From the NCBI GenBank assembly GCA_910587945.1, contig CAJUNI010000003.1, positions 1 through 64,000 on the forward strand: a stretch of DNA of 64,000 nt, in the 5' to 3' direction. This document shows positions 8,528 through 17,770 of this stretch, piece after piece (within the stretch, counting starts at the first letter, position 1; each line of letters starts with the position of its first letter). This DNA comes from an uncultured Parvibacter sp. GTDB taxonomy: Bacteria; Actinomycetota; Coriobacteriia; Coriobacteriales; Eggerthellaceae. The translations under genes and the position numbers were made by a program. The notes under the pieces were generated by a model. It was given only the letters and a program-made list of their open reading frames with translations. It was not told where the DNA came from and made no database searches.

Positions 8528-9853
8528 TTAAGATTCCGTGATGTCGCCGTCCCCAGCGACCCGCTGAGCCCGTTCTGCTGCTGCCTCGGCCACAGCAATA
8601 CCCTTCGCGCTCATCGTGCGCGCTACCGACGCCTGCGGCGCCTTTTGAGCTTCTACCGTGCGCTCAGGGAACGGAATCGGCTTTTCGATGGTCTTATCAG
8701 CCACCGCATGCACTGCGGCATCGCGCATCAGATCAGGATTGCCCTGGGCAAGCTCAGACGCGAACGTCGACGCCAAACCCACCTTCGGCGCCTCAAACTG
8801 AATGTTGGCAGACTGTTCAATATACGCGCGATTGCGCATCGAGCGCAGTGCATCGGGAACCGCTGCAGCAAGCTCTTCAATCTCGGCCTTGACAGCCTTC
8901 TCGCCACCCATGGCCTCCACCTCTGCAGCTGTGGCCTCGTCAAGCTCAGCCATGTCCAGCGTCATTGCCAACTGGTACATCTTCTCCTCATTGGCCTGCT
9001 GCATCGCATCCATACGGGCTTCGAAACTCTGACCGACCATATTCAGACCAACGAGCCGCGGCTGATGGCCAAAACGCTCGAATGCACCATCAAATGCACG
9101 GTCATATACCTCAGTAATGTGCATATCGGACACTGCATCGGTCAAACCAAGCAGACGCTCCAGGTTGTCTGTGCCATAACCGCAATCCATGTCATAAGGT
9201 TTGTATGCCTCGCGAGCCAAATCAGGATCGATATTCGAGTCAAAACTCATGACAGACGCAAATGCCTCGTAGTATGCCTTAGCGGCATCACTTTTCGACA
9301 CCTCTTCACCATCTACACGGAACATCTCATTGCGCAGAGCTACAGCCACCCGACCCCAGGCCACATCATCATTCCCAAACTTCGGCTCAATATTGCCGAA
9401 CATAACTGCTTCGGCCCACATCTGATGGTCCTCGGCAATCGTCGGCACTGACGGCTCGTCTTCATAACCTACGAGCACCTCGTAATCAGGCGACACCATT
9501 TGATCCCACTCCTTGGCGCTCACATCCCACAAATCACCCGCCAACATACGCAAGTCAGTCGGACTCTGGATGTCCGGCGCTGCTGCGCTCACCGCAGACA
9601 TCAACCGATCAGAGGTGCCGAGCTCCCGTTCAACCAAATGGGCCAACCCATCAAGCCCAGAACTTAATGTACGACCAGCCAGCCGATTACCATCGCCATC
9701 AACCTCGATACCATCACATTGAATACCCCACTGAAAACCCGAACCGTCGTACCAAGTGGCCAAGACAGAAGGGTCGCCAAACTCATTGGCGCCATCCAAC
9801 ATCGTCATCGACGCAAGCCAAGCCTTCGTGCTCTCACTCAAATTATCCAACAT
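8528..9853 (-). CDS. Unrecognised protein directly downstream of the RNA polymerase (441 aa)
   Basis: Starts at ATG 9853 (MLDNLSESTKAW) with GAGAGGATG upstream, 64 nt after the polymerase stop. Residues 1-180 are acidic and Trp-containing (ATWYDGSGFQWGIQC). Residues 180-350 are helical with a coiled-coil-like stretch (EEKMYQLAMTLDMAELDEATAAEVEAM, acidic). The last 60 residues are Pro/Ala rich and end in a basic Ala tail (KAPQASVARTMSAKG) like that of the 4113-4844 protein. There is no catalytic motif and no membrane segment. It is the first gene after the polymerase and thus the best candidate for a direct polymerase partner, but that is inferred from position only. Confidence 0.65.
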   Translation of the reverse strand: MLDNLSESTKAWLASMTMLDGANEFGDPSVLATWYDGSGFQWGIQCDGIEVDGDGNRLAGRTLSSGLDGLAHLVERELGTSDRLMSAVSAAAPDIQSPTDLRMLAGDLWDVSAKEWDQMVSPDYEVLVGYEDEPSVPTIAEDHQMWAEAVMFGNIEPKFGNDDVAWGRVAVALRNEMFRVDGEEVSKSDAAKAYYEAFASVMSFDSNIDPDLAREAYKPYDMDCGYGTDNLERLLGLTDAVSDMHITEVYDRAFDGAFERFGHQPRLVGLNMVGQSFEARMDAMQQANEEKMYQLAMTLDMAELDEATAAEVEAMGGEKAVKAEIEELAAAVPDALRSMRNRAYIEQSANIQFEAPKVGLASTFASELAQGNPDLMRDAAVHAVADKTIEKPIPFPERTVEAQKAPQASVARTMSAKGIAVAEAAAERAQRVAGDGDITES

Positions 9854-9917
9854 TGTGCATCATCCTCTCAGTCAAAAAGGGTGGGAATCGCACCTTACGA
9901 TCCCCACCGATCGTCAC

Positions 9918-12900
9918 CTAATTAAACTGATCCTCAGACCCATCAACCGCAGAAGGACGCACAGTACACTTCGCCCCTTCGCGAGGCTTCTTCACCTGCG
10001 TGTCCTGTTTGACAACGGCCTTAACGGGCATACCCACACCCATGGACTCCAAAAGTTGCACCTGGCCAGAATCCAGACCCTTCATGCTCTCCTCAGCAAG
10101 CTGGTTCTTGCGAATCGTATCAGGCATAAGCAAACGAGCGCTCGAACCTTCCCACAGGTTGCGACCAGCCTCAGCACCCATCACCAAGTCGGGGAAAGTG
10201 CCATCATAAGCCATAACATCCATGAAAGACGCGCCCCCCTCCAAAGACCCGAGGTCATCGATTGAACGCATCTTGCCCTTGTCATCCTTCATAGCCAAAG
10301 CCAACTCCCGAACAAAATCAGGATTGACCTTCTCGTTCATACCATGATGCTTATCCGTGTAGATGGTCATGAACGAATTGATCCAGGCCTCCATGTTCGC
10401 CGGAACCAAATTGCCATCCCCGTCGCGCAAGGTCTGCCAACGGCCGCGCTCGCTATCGTAGGTGACCGTGCCACCGCGCCACAGATCGCGCACAGGCCCC
10501 TGTAAAAGCTCATACGTATTCATAGCCGCCACAGGATCATGCTTCGCCTGCAGCACCGCTTGAGTCACCGGCTTGGTGCACTCCAGCACCGCCCGCGGGC
10601 ACACATCGCGAAGTGCTTTGATACCGCGTTGGGAATACTTGCCCGCAACCCCCGTGCCGAACGACTTGATAGCACAAGCGGCCTCGGTGTTCTCATGGTC
10701 TTGGCGAGTCGCAAGCGACACGCCCTTATCCTCAGCACGGCTCCAATCGATATTGCCCTCGGCATCCATGGCACCGTTCTTCAGTTCGATGCCCAAGTAC
10801 TTGGCATAATCTGCGAGCTTGCTCGGGGAGCCTTTGGCGCCCGTGTCGATGCAAGCCTCCTTGATGGACGCCAGATTAGCCTCAGGAGAAGCATAGCTGA
10901 TGACGTGCTGGCCGCACGCCGCGCTCATGGCCTCATGCACAGCCTCGCTCACATTGGCCAGACACATACGACGAGCCACCGAATCGCCCATATCCTCATC
11001 ATTCGCATACGCGCGCACACTATCGAGAATCTCCTTTGCGCGGGAACCCTCGGCAAGCATACCGCATGTCACATCCAGACCCGTGTTGAACCCGAGATCC
11101 AACTTGCCATCTTCAGCCTGATACGACGGTTCGAGCATCTTAACCCCGAACGACAACTTCTCTGCAGCTTCAGCTTCAGCCTCCGGCGTGTTGAGACGCA
11201 ACAGGCCAACCTTATCGCCGTCGAAGTCGCCATCCATGCACTGGAAGGAAACCGGGTTGATAGCCACACCACAAATATCGTCAGAGACCATCACACGCAT
11301 GTAACGCACGCCGCCCTCACGCAGAATAGGATCGCGCCACACCATCAGATTCCCACCCGTATCAGGGATATCCAGCACATCGGCCATAGCCCGACCGATG
11401 GCAATCTGATCAACAGGAAGATTCGGATTCGGCGTGATGATGGACGTGGCAGACTGGCGCATACGGCGGCTCATCAGCGTATCCTTGAACATGTTGTGCT
11501 TGCCGTTGATTTTCTTGCTTACCACATCCTGTGCGATGTTGTTGCACGCCGACTGAGCCGCCCGAGCAAATTTCGCTTTCGTAGCCTCGTACTTCGGGCG
11601 CTCCTCTTCGCTTGCTGTCTGCAGACGCTCGTCGGCGTCGAGCCATTGCACTGCATGACGGTACATCATACGGTACTCGTTCGTGTAATCATGAATGATG
11701 CTCTCGCCATCAGCGAGCTCTTGGGCGCTGCGCATCGATGCACTCATCACCGGCACCATCCATTTACCGTCCTGCTGGGGAAACTCGTCCCCCGTCAGAG
11801 CCTTCATCGGGAAGGGCATTGCCAAAATACCACCCTCATCAGACAGCGACTTTGCAAAGTCAATGCTCATCTTGTGGCCCTTCAGATTGCCCTTCGCATT
11901 GCGCTCAAGCGGTGCAATCTGCATCACCTGGCGATTCTCGCCAGGATGAGGTTCATAGCCCTTGCGAACATTGCCATAGGGGTCCATATCCAGCCCGCAG
12001 CACAGAAGCGCTTCGCGCACGGTTGCTGCCTTGGAATTTGTCTTAGAAAAGACCTCCGACAGAATGTTTTCGCAACCTGCTGCATCCAAAGCCCAAATGA
12101 GCTGGCTGGACACCTTACGACCCTTACCATCGCTAATATCAGCATCGGTATAGGCGTGAGTAGCAGCGTCCGCAGTTTTGTCGGTCACCACCATATGAGC
12201 CCGACCCATGCACCCAGGTAACACCTTGCCATCAGGCGTCACCAAATCCTGAGCAGTGGGCATCATTTCACGAGCCGTGCCACCATTAAAACGAGACACG
12301 GCCGAAAACGGCGCCATAACGATATCCAAATCAGGATTGGCCCGGTACCATGCCACCTGGTCGATAATACCCAGCCGCTCAGCCTCAGCATCGGACATCT
12401 CGCGATCAACGACCAGAGACACAACACCCTTGTTGCCGTGCAAGTCAGAGAGCTTGTCGCCCGTCATCAAAGGACGCATCTTCCCGTCAGACCCCATGAC
12501 TTCATTGGCTGCAGCGAACTCCTTGGACACAACTACGGCATCCTCCATGTTCCAACCACCAAACGTCATCTGAGCCACATTGGCCTCGGTCATGCGTACG
12601 CTGTGCATGATGTTGGAATAGGTCATCTGTTGACGGTTGAACGGGTCGAAGGCCATCGTCTCAAGTTCAGGCAGCTTAGCCAAAGGCGCACGGTCGCCTG
12701 CAGGCCCTGGAATGATGGAACCGTCAGGCTGCACCCGAGCACCCTCAACCAGATACACGGTCGTGCCCTGATTAGTGTCCGAAGTGGTCATCATCGGATC
12801 GAAATAACCATCGCGCTCCTTGCCCAAAATGGCCATGTTACGCCCGCCCGTGAGTGTGAACGCATCGCCAAAATTGTCATTATCCACCTGGATGCCGAAC

Positions 12901-15389
12901 TTCGCTGCACGAGACACTGCGTTGATGGTCGACCCATCGCGAATCGAATTCGCATAACGCACGCGCCCTGCCTGTGTGCTCATGATAGCATCGGCCAACT
13001 CGTCGGTCATACCGCCCTGACGAGACTCTCGCCACCAGTCAAGATCATAACGCTCGCCGGGTACATGACGGTACACACGGTTGAGCGTGGTACTCATACC
13101 CGTGTTCTTCACGTCAGTACCCACTGCCATATCCTGGCGAATCTGGTAGCGAATAGCGCGCTCCATAGCTTGCTCGTAACCAATAAGCCGCGTGCGCTCC
13201 TCAACGCTTTTACGCTCACCCGGCGCCTGACCCATGATGTAGGCATCATAACCTGGTACCAGCACGTAGTCATCACCTGAAGCGAATGCTGTCGTGATGG
13301 CGCCCTTCTCATCAGGCGCGAAAATCTGACCGATGGTGCCTGTCACCTCAATGCCGCCCTTGCCGGCCAACGTGTTGTTGCGACGGATACCCTTCCACTG
13401 GACGATGCCAGAATCATCGATCTGCATATCGGTCACTGTGACCGCGTTGGCATCCAGCGACTGGCGAATAACCTCGCCCATACGACCGAGGAACGGCTCT
13501 ACAGCCCCTGCCTCAGCCATAGGACGTGCCGTCTCAGCGTCAAACTGCACCAGACGGTCCGCCAGAATACGAGACAGCTCACCGCCACACTTAAGCTCAG
13601 ACGGTTGAATGCCCAGCTTCACACAAGCCGCAACCAGATCATCGCGGTTGCGGAAGATACCGTAGGCACCGAGCATATTCAGCGACACTGCATCAGCATC
13701 GAACCGTTCTCCGGTCACTAGGTCAGGCTCGAACGTGCCGATCTTAGCGTTGGCATAATCCTCGGCAAACTGCCGTACATTGGCAATGCGACCTTCAAAG
13801 TCTTGTGCCTGGGGATACGAAATCTCAGTGAGTCGATTCTGCAAAAGCGCCTCAGCGATGCTACCGTCGGACACCTCGCCCGTAAGAAGTGACGCATCAG
13901 CCTCCATGGCCAAACTCATGAACTCTGCACTGTCCTGGCCAGGACGCATGAGATACCCTGTAGCCTCCGTCAAATAAGCGATGACAGCCTCCTGTTGGAG
14001 CATGATCTCCTCGTCAGGAGCATTCTCAAACTCATCAAGCGCCATGGCCTTAACGGCGGCAATGATGCTCTCCACATCCAGTTGCCGCAGCACCTCGCCG
14101 CGGGCAGAGCCCACGGCATCGCGCAGATAGCTCTCCGCCGACTCGGGCGTATCGAAATTCTGCGAACGTGCCGAGCGGCCAGAGATGTCCATGCGGATCT
14201 CCAACTGCTGGTTGTAAGGATCATTCGGAAGAGAACGCAACGCCGTGCGCATGCTCTTCGAGTTCACATAATTCACGTTGTGCTGTTCCAGCTTACCGCG
14301 ATTACGAATGGCCACCGTATCAGCGTCATAAGTGCGAATGTCCTCGCCGAGGGCCATACGAATCGGAATGAGCCCCTCGGCTTCGGTCAAATCAACCTTA
14401 CCGGTCATCTCAGACGACGACTGGGACTGATAGCTCGTAATAAAGGAATAACTGACACCCGAATCGTACACACGACCGATGGATTGGGCTTGCTGGGGCG
14501 GGGCAGTGAGACGCACCTGAATACGGGTTCCGTCCACGCGAGCCTTCACGTAAGGGGTGGACTGAGACCAGTCGATGTCGTAATGAACTTCACGACCCGT
14601 ATCCTTCAGATACTTACAGACAGCGGCCGCACGGTCTGCACCGTTTTGCACCACACCAATTTCAGCATCGCTCAGCACTTCAGGGTTGCCGATCCACTGA
14701 TAGAGCTCAGGGGTGTTCACCATACGGGTAAAATCATTTTGATCCATGTACGGCGCCAGCTTGGACAGACCGATCAGGTCTGCGCGAGTAGCACACGGCC
14801 CAACCTCACGCGGATTACCACGCTCACTCTCAATATTAGACCACAAAGTAACTTTATGATTGAAACGCACATCATCCAGCCCACGGGCACGGATAGTGCG
14901 ATCAAGAAAACTAGTAGGCGCTTCACCAGGCTCTTGAGTCGGCGACTCCAAGGCTTCAATATCATCGGCATTGGCATACAGAATGCTGGAACCATTGTGC
15001 ATAACCGTCGAACGATACGTAAACGCCGGGTCATAAGGGGAAATGGGAATCCAGAAATTCGAGCCCTTCACCTCATCGACACCACGCCCCCACCCAGACA
15101 GCGCCATGTATTTATCACGGTAGCGAGCAAACGTAGTTTCATTGCCGAAGCCCTCTTCGGCTCCCATACGACCGCTAAGCACCTTATTGGCTGCTTCGAT
15201 GAACTCGCTGCCCCGAACCTCGTTCCAGGGTTTGTTTCCGAGTTCTTGCACAATCTGATTACGCAAGAGGCGCCCCTCAGATACGCGAATCACGTCATCC
15301 GGGGACGCCCCTGCATTGAATTCGTTGATTGTTTGGGCAATCACGTACTCATAAAAGTACCGATTGCGCGCCCTCATACTGGCTCGCAC
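9918..15389 (-). CDS. Single-chain two-barrel DNA-dependent RNA polymerase (beta/beta-prime fusion type)
   Basis: A 1,823-residue protein carrying both catalytic halves of cellular RNA polymerase. Around residues 945-990 it has the beta-subunit block: GWNMEDA, then GDKLSDLHGNKGVVS. The two lysines match those of beta that contact the incoming nucleotide. Around 1385-1395 it has the beta-prime barrel with MDGDFDGD, whose three Asp (about 1388, 1390, 1392) chelate the catalytic magnesium. It is preceded by a WRDPILREGGVRY block like the beta-prime lead-in. At about 1575, KSFGTGVAGKYSQRG is the likely trigger-loop/bridge region. I see no sigma, alpha or omega domain and no zinc-binding N terminus. 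It is shorter than beta plus beta-prime, but about twice the phage YonO-type enzymes. GTG 15389 is chosen for GGAG 7 nt upstream; GTG 15425 and ATG 15377 are alternatives. A TTGACA/TAATCT promoter lies at 15541-15570. It heads a six-gene operon. Confidence 0.9.
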   Translation of the reverse strand: MRASMRARNRYFYEYVIAQTINEFNAGASPDDVIRVSEGRLLRNQIVQELGNKPWNEVRGSEFIEAANKVLSGRMGAEEGFGNETTFARYRDKYMALSGWGRGVDEVKGSNFWIPISPYDPAFTYRSTVMHNGSSILYANADDIEALESPTQEPGEAPTSFLDRTIRARGLDDVRFNHKVTLWSNIESERGNPREVGPCATRADLIGLSKLAPYMDQNDFTRMVNTPELYQWIGNPEVLSDAEIGVVQNGADRAAAVCKYLKDTGREVHYDIDWSQSTPYVKARVDGTRIQVRLTAPPQQAQSIGRVYDSGVSYSFITSYQSQSSSEMTGKVDLTEAEGLIPIRMALGEDIRTYDADTVAIRNRGKLEQHNVNYVNSKSMRTALRSLPNDPYNQQLEIRMDISGRSARSQNFDTPESAESYLRDAVGSARGEVLRQLDVESIIAAVKAMALDEFENAPDEEIMLQQEAVIAYLTEATGYLMRPGQDSAEFMSLAMEADASLLTGEVSDGSIAEALLQNRLTEISYPQAQDFEGRIANVRQFAEDYANAKIGTFEPDLVTGERFDADAVSLNMLGAYGIFRNRDDLVAACVKLGIQPSELKCGGELSRILADRLVQFDAETARPMAEAGAVEPFLGRMGEVIRQSLDANAVTVTDMQIDDSGIVQWKGIRRNNTLAGKGGIEVTGTIGQIFAPDEKGAITTAFASGDDYVLVPGYDAYIMGQAPGERKSVEERTRLIGYEQAMERAIRYQIRQDMAVGTDVKNTGMSTTLNRVYRHVPGERYDLDWWRESRQGGMTDELADAIMSTQAGRVRYANSIRDGSTINAVSRAAKFGIQVDNDNFGDAFTLTGGRNMAILGKERDGYFDPMMTTSDTNQGTTVYLVEGARVQPDGSIIPGPAGDRAPLAKLPELETMAFDPFNRQQMTYSNIMHSVRMTEANVAQMTFGGWNMEDAVVVSKEFAAANEVMGSDGKMRPLMTGDKLSDLHGNKGVVSLVVDREMSDAEAERLGIIDQVAWYRANPDLDIVMAPFSAVSRFNGGTAREMMPTAQDLVTPDGKVLPGCMGRAHMVVTDKTADAATHAYTDADISDGKGRKVSSQLIWALDAAGCENILSEVFSKTNSKAATVREALLCCGLDMDPYGNVRKGYEPHPGENRQVMQIAPLERNAKGNLKGHKMSIDFAKSLSDEGGILAMPFPMKALTGDEFPQQDGKWMVPVMSASMRSAQELADGESIIHDYTNEYRMMYRHAVQWLDADERLQTASEEERPKYEATKAKFARAAQSACNNIAQDVVSKKINGKHNMFKDTLMSRRMRQSATSIITPNPNLPVDQIAIGRAMADVLDIPDTGGNLMVWRDPILREGGVRYMRVMVSDDICGVAINPVSFQCMDGDFDGDKVGLLRLNTPEAEAEAAEKLSFGVKMLEPSYQAEDGKLDLGFNTGLDVTCGMLAEGSRAKEILDSVRAYANDEDMGDSVARRMCLANVSEAVHEAMSAACGQHVISYASPEANLASIKEACIDTGAKGSPSKLADYAKYLGIELKNGAMDAEGNIDWSRAEDKGVSLATRQDHENTEAACAIKSFGTGVAGKYSQRGIKALRDVCPRAVLECTKPVTQAVLQAKHDPVAAMNTYELLQGPVRDLWRGGTVTYDSERGRWQTLRDGDGNLVPANMEAWINSFMTIYTDKHHGMNEKVNPDFVRELALAMKDDKGKMRSIDDLGSLEGGASFMDVMAYDGTFPDLVMGAEAGRNLWEGSSARLLMPDTIRKNQLAEESMKGLDSGQVQLLESMGVGMPVKAVVKQDTQVKKPREGAKCTVRPSAVDGSEDQFN

Positions 15390-15540
15390 GACCTGTCTCC
15401 ATTTCTCCCGTGACAAGCCGCGCACCGTCGATCAACGACTGCAAGCTAAAAGGGGATGAAATAGTGTCGATGAAGTTCGATTTTCCCCTGCAACCGCACC
15501 CCTTAACGGCAATGCGACTTGTCTGCTCTCATTACCTATA

Positions 15541-15570
15541 AGATTAGACGATGACCGGGAGCTCTGTCAA
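15541..15570 (-). promoter_or_regulatory. Host-type promoter of the RNA polymerase operon
   Basis: Minus strand TTGACA (15570-15565), an 18 nt spacer and TAATCT (15546-15541), about 150 nt upstream of the chosen start. The consensus -35 implies that the host sigma-70-type holoenzyme starts the polymerase operon. A second candidate -10 (TATACT) lies farther upstream at about 15667-15672. Confidence 0.55.
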
Positions 15571-15608
15571 GAAAAATTCGATGAGAAGCCAGCTCAATGA
15601 CAAGAGAA

Positions 15609-15629
15609 GACCCCGCATAAAGCGGGGTC
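15609..15629 (-). terminator. Hairpin terminator after the free-standing homing endonuclease
   Basis: Perfect 8 bp stem GACCCCGC/GCGGGGTC with a TTTAT-type loop on the minus strand, followed by TTCTCTT. It separates the endonuclease gene (ends 15700) from the polymerase promoter. A second perfect inverted repeat of 9 bp with a 1 nt centre (ATCGCATCT C AGATGCGAT, 15646-15664) precedes it and could be an operator or part of the terminator. Confidence 0.65.
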
Positions 15630-15699
15630 CAATCCGAGAAGAGCGATCGCATCTCAGATGCGATAGGGCTAGTATACCTGATGCTGTAGGTTGTGGCAA

Positions 15700-17682
15700 C
15701 TAAATGTCTTTAACCCAACGTACCTTCCCGGCATCGTACACACGATACAGTTTGTTGGCTAGAGCAGCTTCCCGCTCCGTCCAACCATCTTCCCACAACA
15801 AATTCGGGTCATCCCGGAAGCGCTTTTTCTGAAACCGTTCTTTTGGTACACGCACCCCACCCGTCAGATTGCCAACGTATTTGTAGTCAGCATGCAGTCG
15901 AGCCTCTGCAGTAAACCCGCAGCGCTCATACAAGGCCCCGTCAGACACGTCATTTGACGAAAACGACACCCAGCGCGTCAAAGGTTTACCTTCACTTTCG
16001 ATCTCTCGCTGTGCGAACTTCAAGAGCTTCATGAACCCACCGCGAACACTACCTGCAGTTGCATACCGTTGAATGTCCCACTCGCCCTCATGGCGCTTAG
16101 TGCGTGAGCCCAGGCTTGCATCGCGAAGCGACATCACCGCGCGCAAATTCCCCACCCCATCCATCAGACCCAGATGCATGGTTGCATTCACAAATCCCTG
16201 GATGTGGTTCGCATCAAGAAACTTCCGAGCCTCTGCCCCTGAGACCCCCACACAGCTGCACTGACGGGCACCAATAGGTGCCGGCATATCTGCAAACATA
16301 TCAGGAAGCACCTCAGGCAACCGATTCGACATACCCAACTTTGCAGCCAAGAGACGAATGACCACATCACGATGCCTGAGCCAATCATCTTCCCAAATCT
16401 GAATCAACTGATACCCAGCATCCTGACACTGTAAGAATTTGTTCTCGTGAACTCGTGTATCAGACTTGCGCGCATCGCTGTGCCAATAGCAACCGTTGAA
16501 CTCAATAGCCACATGCCGGTCGGGAACAACGATGTCCAGCTCGTATGGGGCCAGAATTGTTCTGTCATTGGTCAAAACGGGCTGATCACCACAAAGCAAC
16601 CGAACAACATCAACAAGACTTTGCTCCATACGACTGGACTGCGAAGCGGCAAAGCAATAAGGACAACCAGAACCATGATGGAGTCGATCACCAGGAGTGG
16701 CCACCCATACATGTTGTGGATTTTTGTCGCATTGCCACACGACAAGTTTTCCTGACGATTGGGTTATCTGATGTCCTACATCAGGGTCTGCAAGTTCGCG
16801 AGCCAAATCTGGTTGGGTAGTGGCGATATCATTAACACCAGGCAATACTACCTTTCCAGCACACACAGGGCACCCACATCCCTTCATACGCTGGGCCACA
16901 GTCGCATTCCAATGATATCCGCAATCAGAACAAACCCACTCATACACCTTGTTCGATTGCCCTGCGATCTTCAATGCATCATCAGGATGCGCCAACTGAG
17001 CTGCTAAATCCGGATGCGTTGTCGCCAAATCATTCACGCCCACACGCACCTGTCGATTAGCGCAAACAGGACAACCAACACCGTGGGTGCGATGCAACGG
17101 TGTATCTTCCCATTCGTGCCCCTCACTACAACGCCAACGGACTTTTTTATGTGACCCTGGGGCAATCGTATCACCTAATGCAGCATCCACTAGCTCATTA
17201 GCCAAATCTGGATATTTAGCTCGGAGAGAATTAAATGTCGGATCAACCTTCTTACCCGCACAATAAGGACAACCTTTCGACGCTGCGTCCCGAGCGCGGA
17301 CAGCAGCACCAACCGCTTTATCGTATGTATTACCGCACACATCACATTTGAAATTGAGTTTCTTACCTGCGCTTGACGCACAACCGACAGCTTCCGCAGG
17401 GTCAACCAAACGAGCTGCCACATCCGGATATAGCGTCGCAAGATCGTTGACCCCAGCCAACACCTTCTTGCCCGCACAATAGGGACAGCCATGGCCGGCA
17501 CTGCGTCGATACACTGGCGCCTCCCACTGATGGCTATCATCATTAGGGCACTGCCACCACACGCGTTTATTAGACTGAGCTGTCAACTGCTCAGCCAATG
17601 ACCCATCGACCAACTGCTGCGCCAATTCGGGGTTGATCGTGGCAAGATCATTAACGCCGACCACCAGTTTCGTGCGTCCCAT
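15700..17682 (-). CDS. Free-standing homing endonuclease with five zinc-ribbon repeats and a Vsr/EDxHD-like nuclease domain
   Basis: A 660-residue protein. The first 340 residues are five repeats of about 65 residues, each opening with a G-V-N-D-L-A-T-type motif and closing with CPxC (CPYCAGKK, CPVCANRQ, CPYCFAA). Several contain an internal CxxCG, giving treble-clef/zinc-ribbon DNA-binding modules. They are followed by a nuclease domain related to Vsr/EDxHD enzymes (APYELDIVVPDRHVAIEFNG, CYWHSD, YQLIQIWEDDW). The C-terminal domain is also seen in phage homing endonucleases. The start at 17682 is preferred (GAGAGG 6 nt upstream); 17688 is possible. It has its own extended -10 promoter and terminator, so it is an autonomous insertion between VirD4 and the RNA polymerase. 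Its likely role is self-spreading by cutting homologous elements. Confidence 0.85.
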   Translation of the reverse strand: MGRTKLVVGVNDLATINPELAQQLVDGSLAEQLTAQSNKRVWWQCPNDDSHQWEAPVYRRSAGHGCPYCAGKKVLAGVNDLATLYPDVAARLVDPAEAVGCASSAGKKLNFKCDVCGNTYDKAVGAAVRARDAASKGCPYCAGKKVDPTFNSLRAKYPDLANELVDAALGDTIAPGSHKKVRWRCSEGHEWEDTPLHRTHGVGCPVCANRQVRVGVNDLATTHPDLAAQLAHPDDALKIAGQSNKVYEWVCSDCGYHWNATVAQRMKGCGCPVCAGKVVLPGVNDIATTQPDLARELADPDVGHQITQSSGKLVVWQCDKNPQHVWVATPGDRLHHGSGCPYCFAASQSSRMEQSLVDVVRLLCGDQPVLTNDRTILAPYELDIVVPDRHVAIEFNGCYWHSDARKSDTRVHENKFLQCQDAGYQLIQIWEDDWLRHRDVVIRLLAAKLGMSNRLPEVLPDMFADMPAPIGARQCSCVGVSGAEARKFLDANHIQGFVNATMHLGLMDGVGNLRAVMSLRDASLGSRTKRHEGEWDIQRYATAGSVRGGFMKLLKFAQREIESEGKPLTRWVSFSSNDVSDGALYERCGFTAEARLHADYKYVGNLTGGVRVPKERFQKKRFRDDPNLLWEDGWTEREAALANKLYRVYDAGKVRWVKDI

Positions 17683-17716
17683 CAGCATCCTCTCTCATGT
17701 TTTAACTCATACACAT

Positions 17717-17725
17717 ATTATAGCA
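17717..17725 (-). promoter_or_regulatory. Extended -10 promoter of the homing endonuclease
   Basis: The minus strand reads TGCTATAAT, a perfect extended -10, 35 nt upstream of the start. It lies directly after the T-run of the VirD4 terminator, so the endonuclease is uncoupled from the conjugation operon. Confidence 0.65.
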
Positions 17726-17736
17726 CAAATAAAAAA

Positions 17737-17762
17737 GAAACCCCCAAATTCATGGGGGTTTC
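17737..17762 (-). terminator. Intrinsic terminator after VirD4
   Basis: Perfect 9 bp stem GAAACCCCC/GGGGGTTTC followed on the minus strand by TTTTTTAT. It lies 8 nt after the VirD4 stop at 17771. Confidence 0.85.
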
Positions 17763-17770
17763 TCATCATC

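Noticed and set aside
9918..15389. Interpretation as host rpoB-rpoC genes fused by an assembly error
   Set aside because: The motifs diverge from host RNA polymerase, the total length is well below beta plus beta-prime, and the gene is in an element operon with no other chromosomal core genes.
10539..15413. Several long plus-strand open frames opposite the RNA polymerase gene
   Set aside because: The minus-strand protein has catalytic motifs in the right order and a continuous frame. The plus-strand frames are composition shadows rich in His, Arg and Leu.
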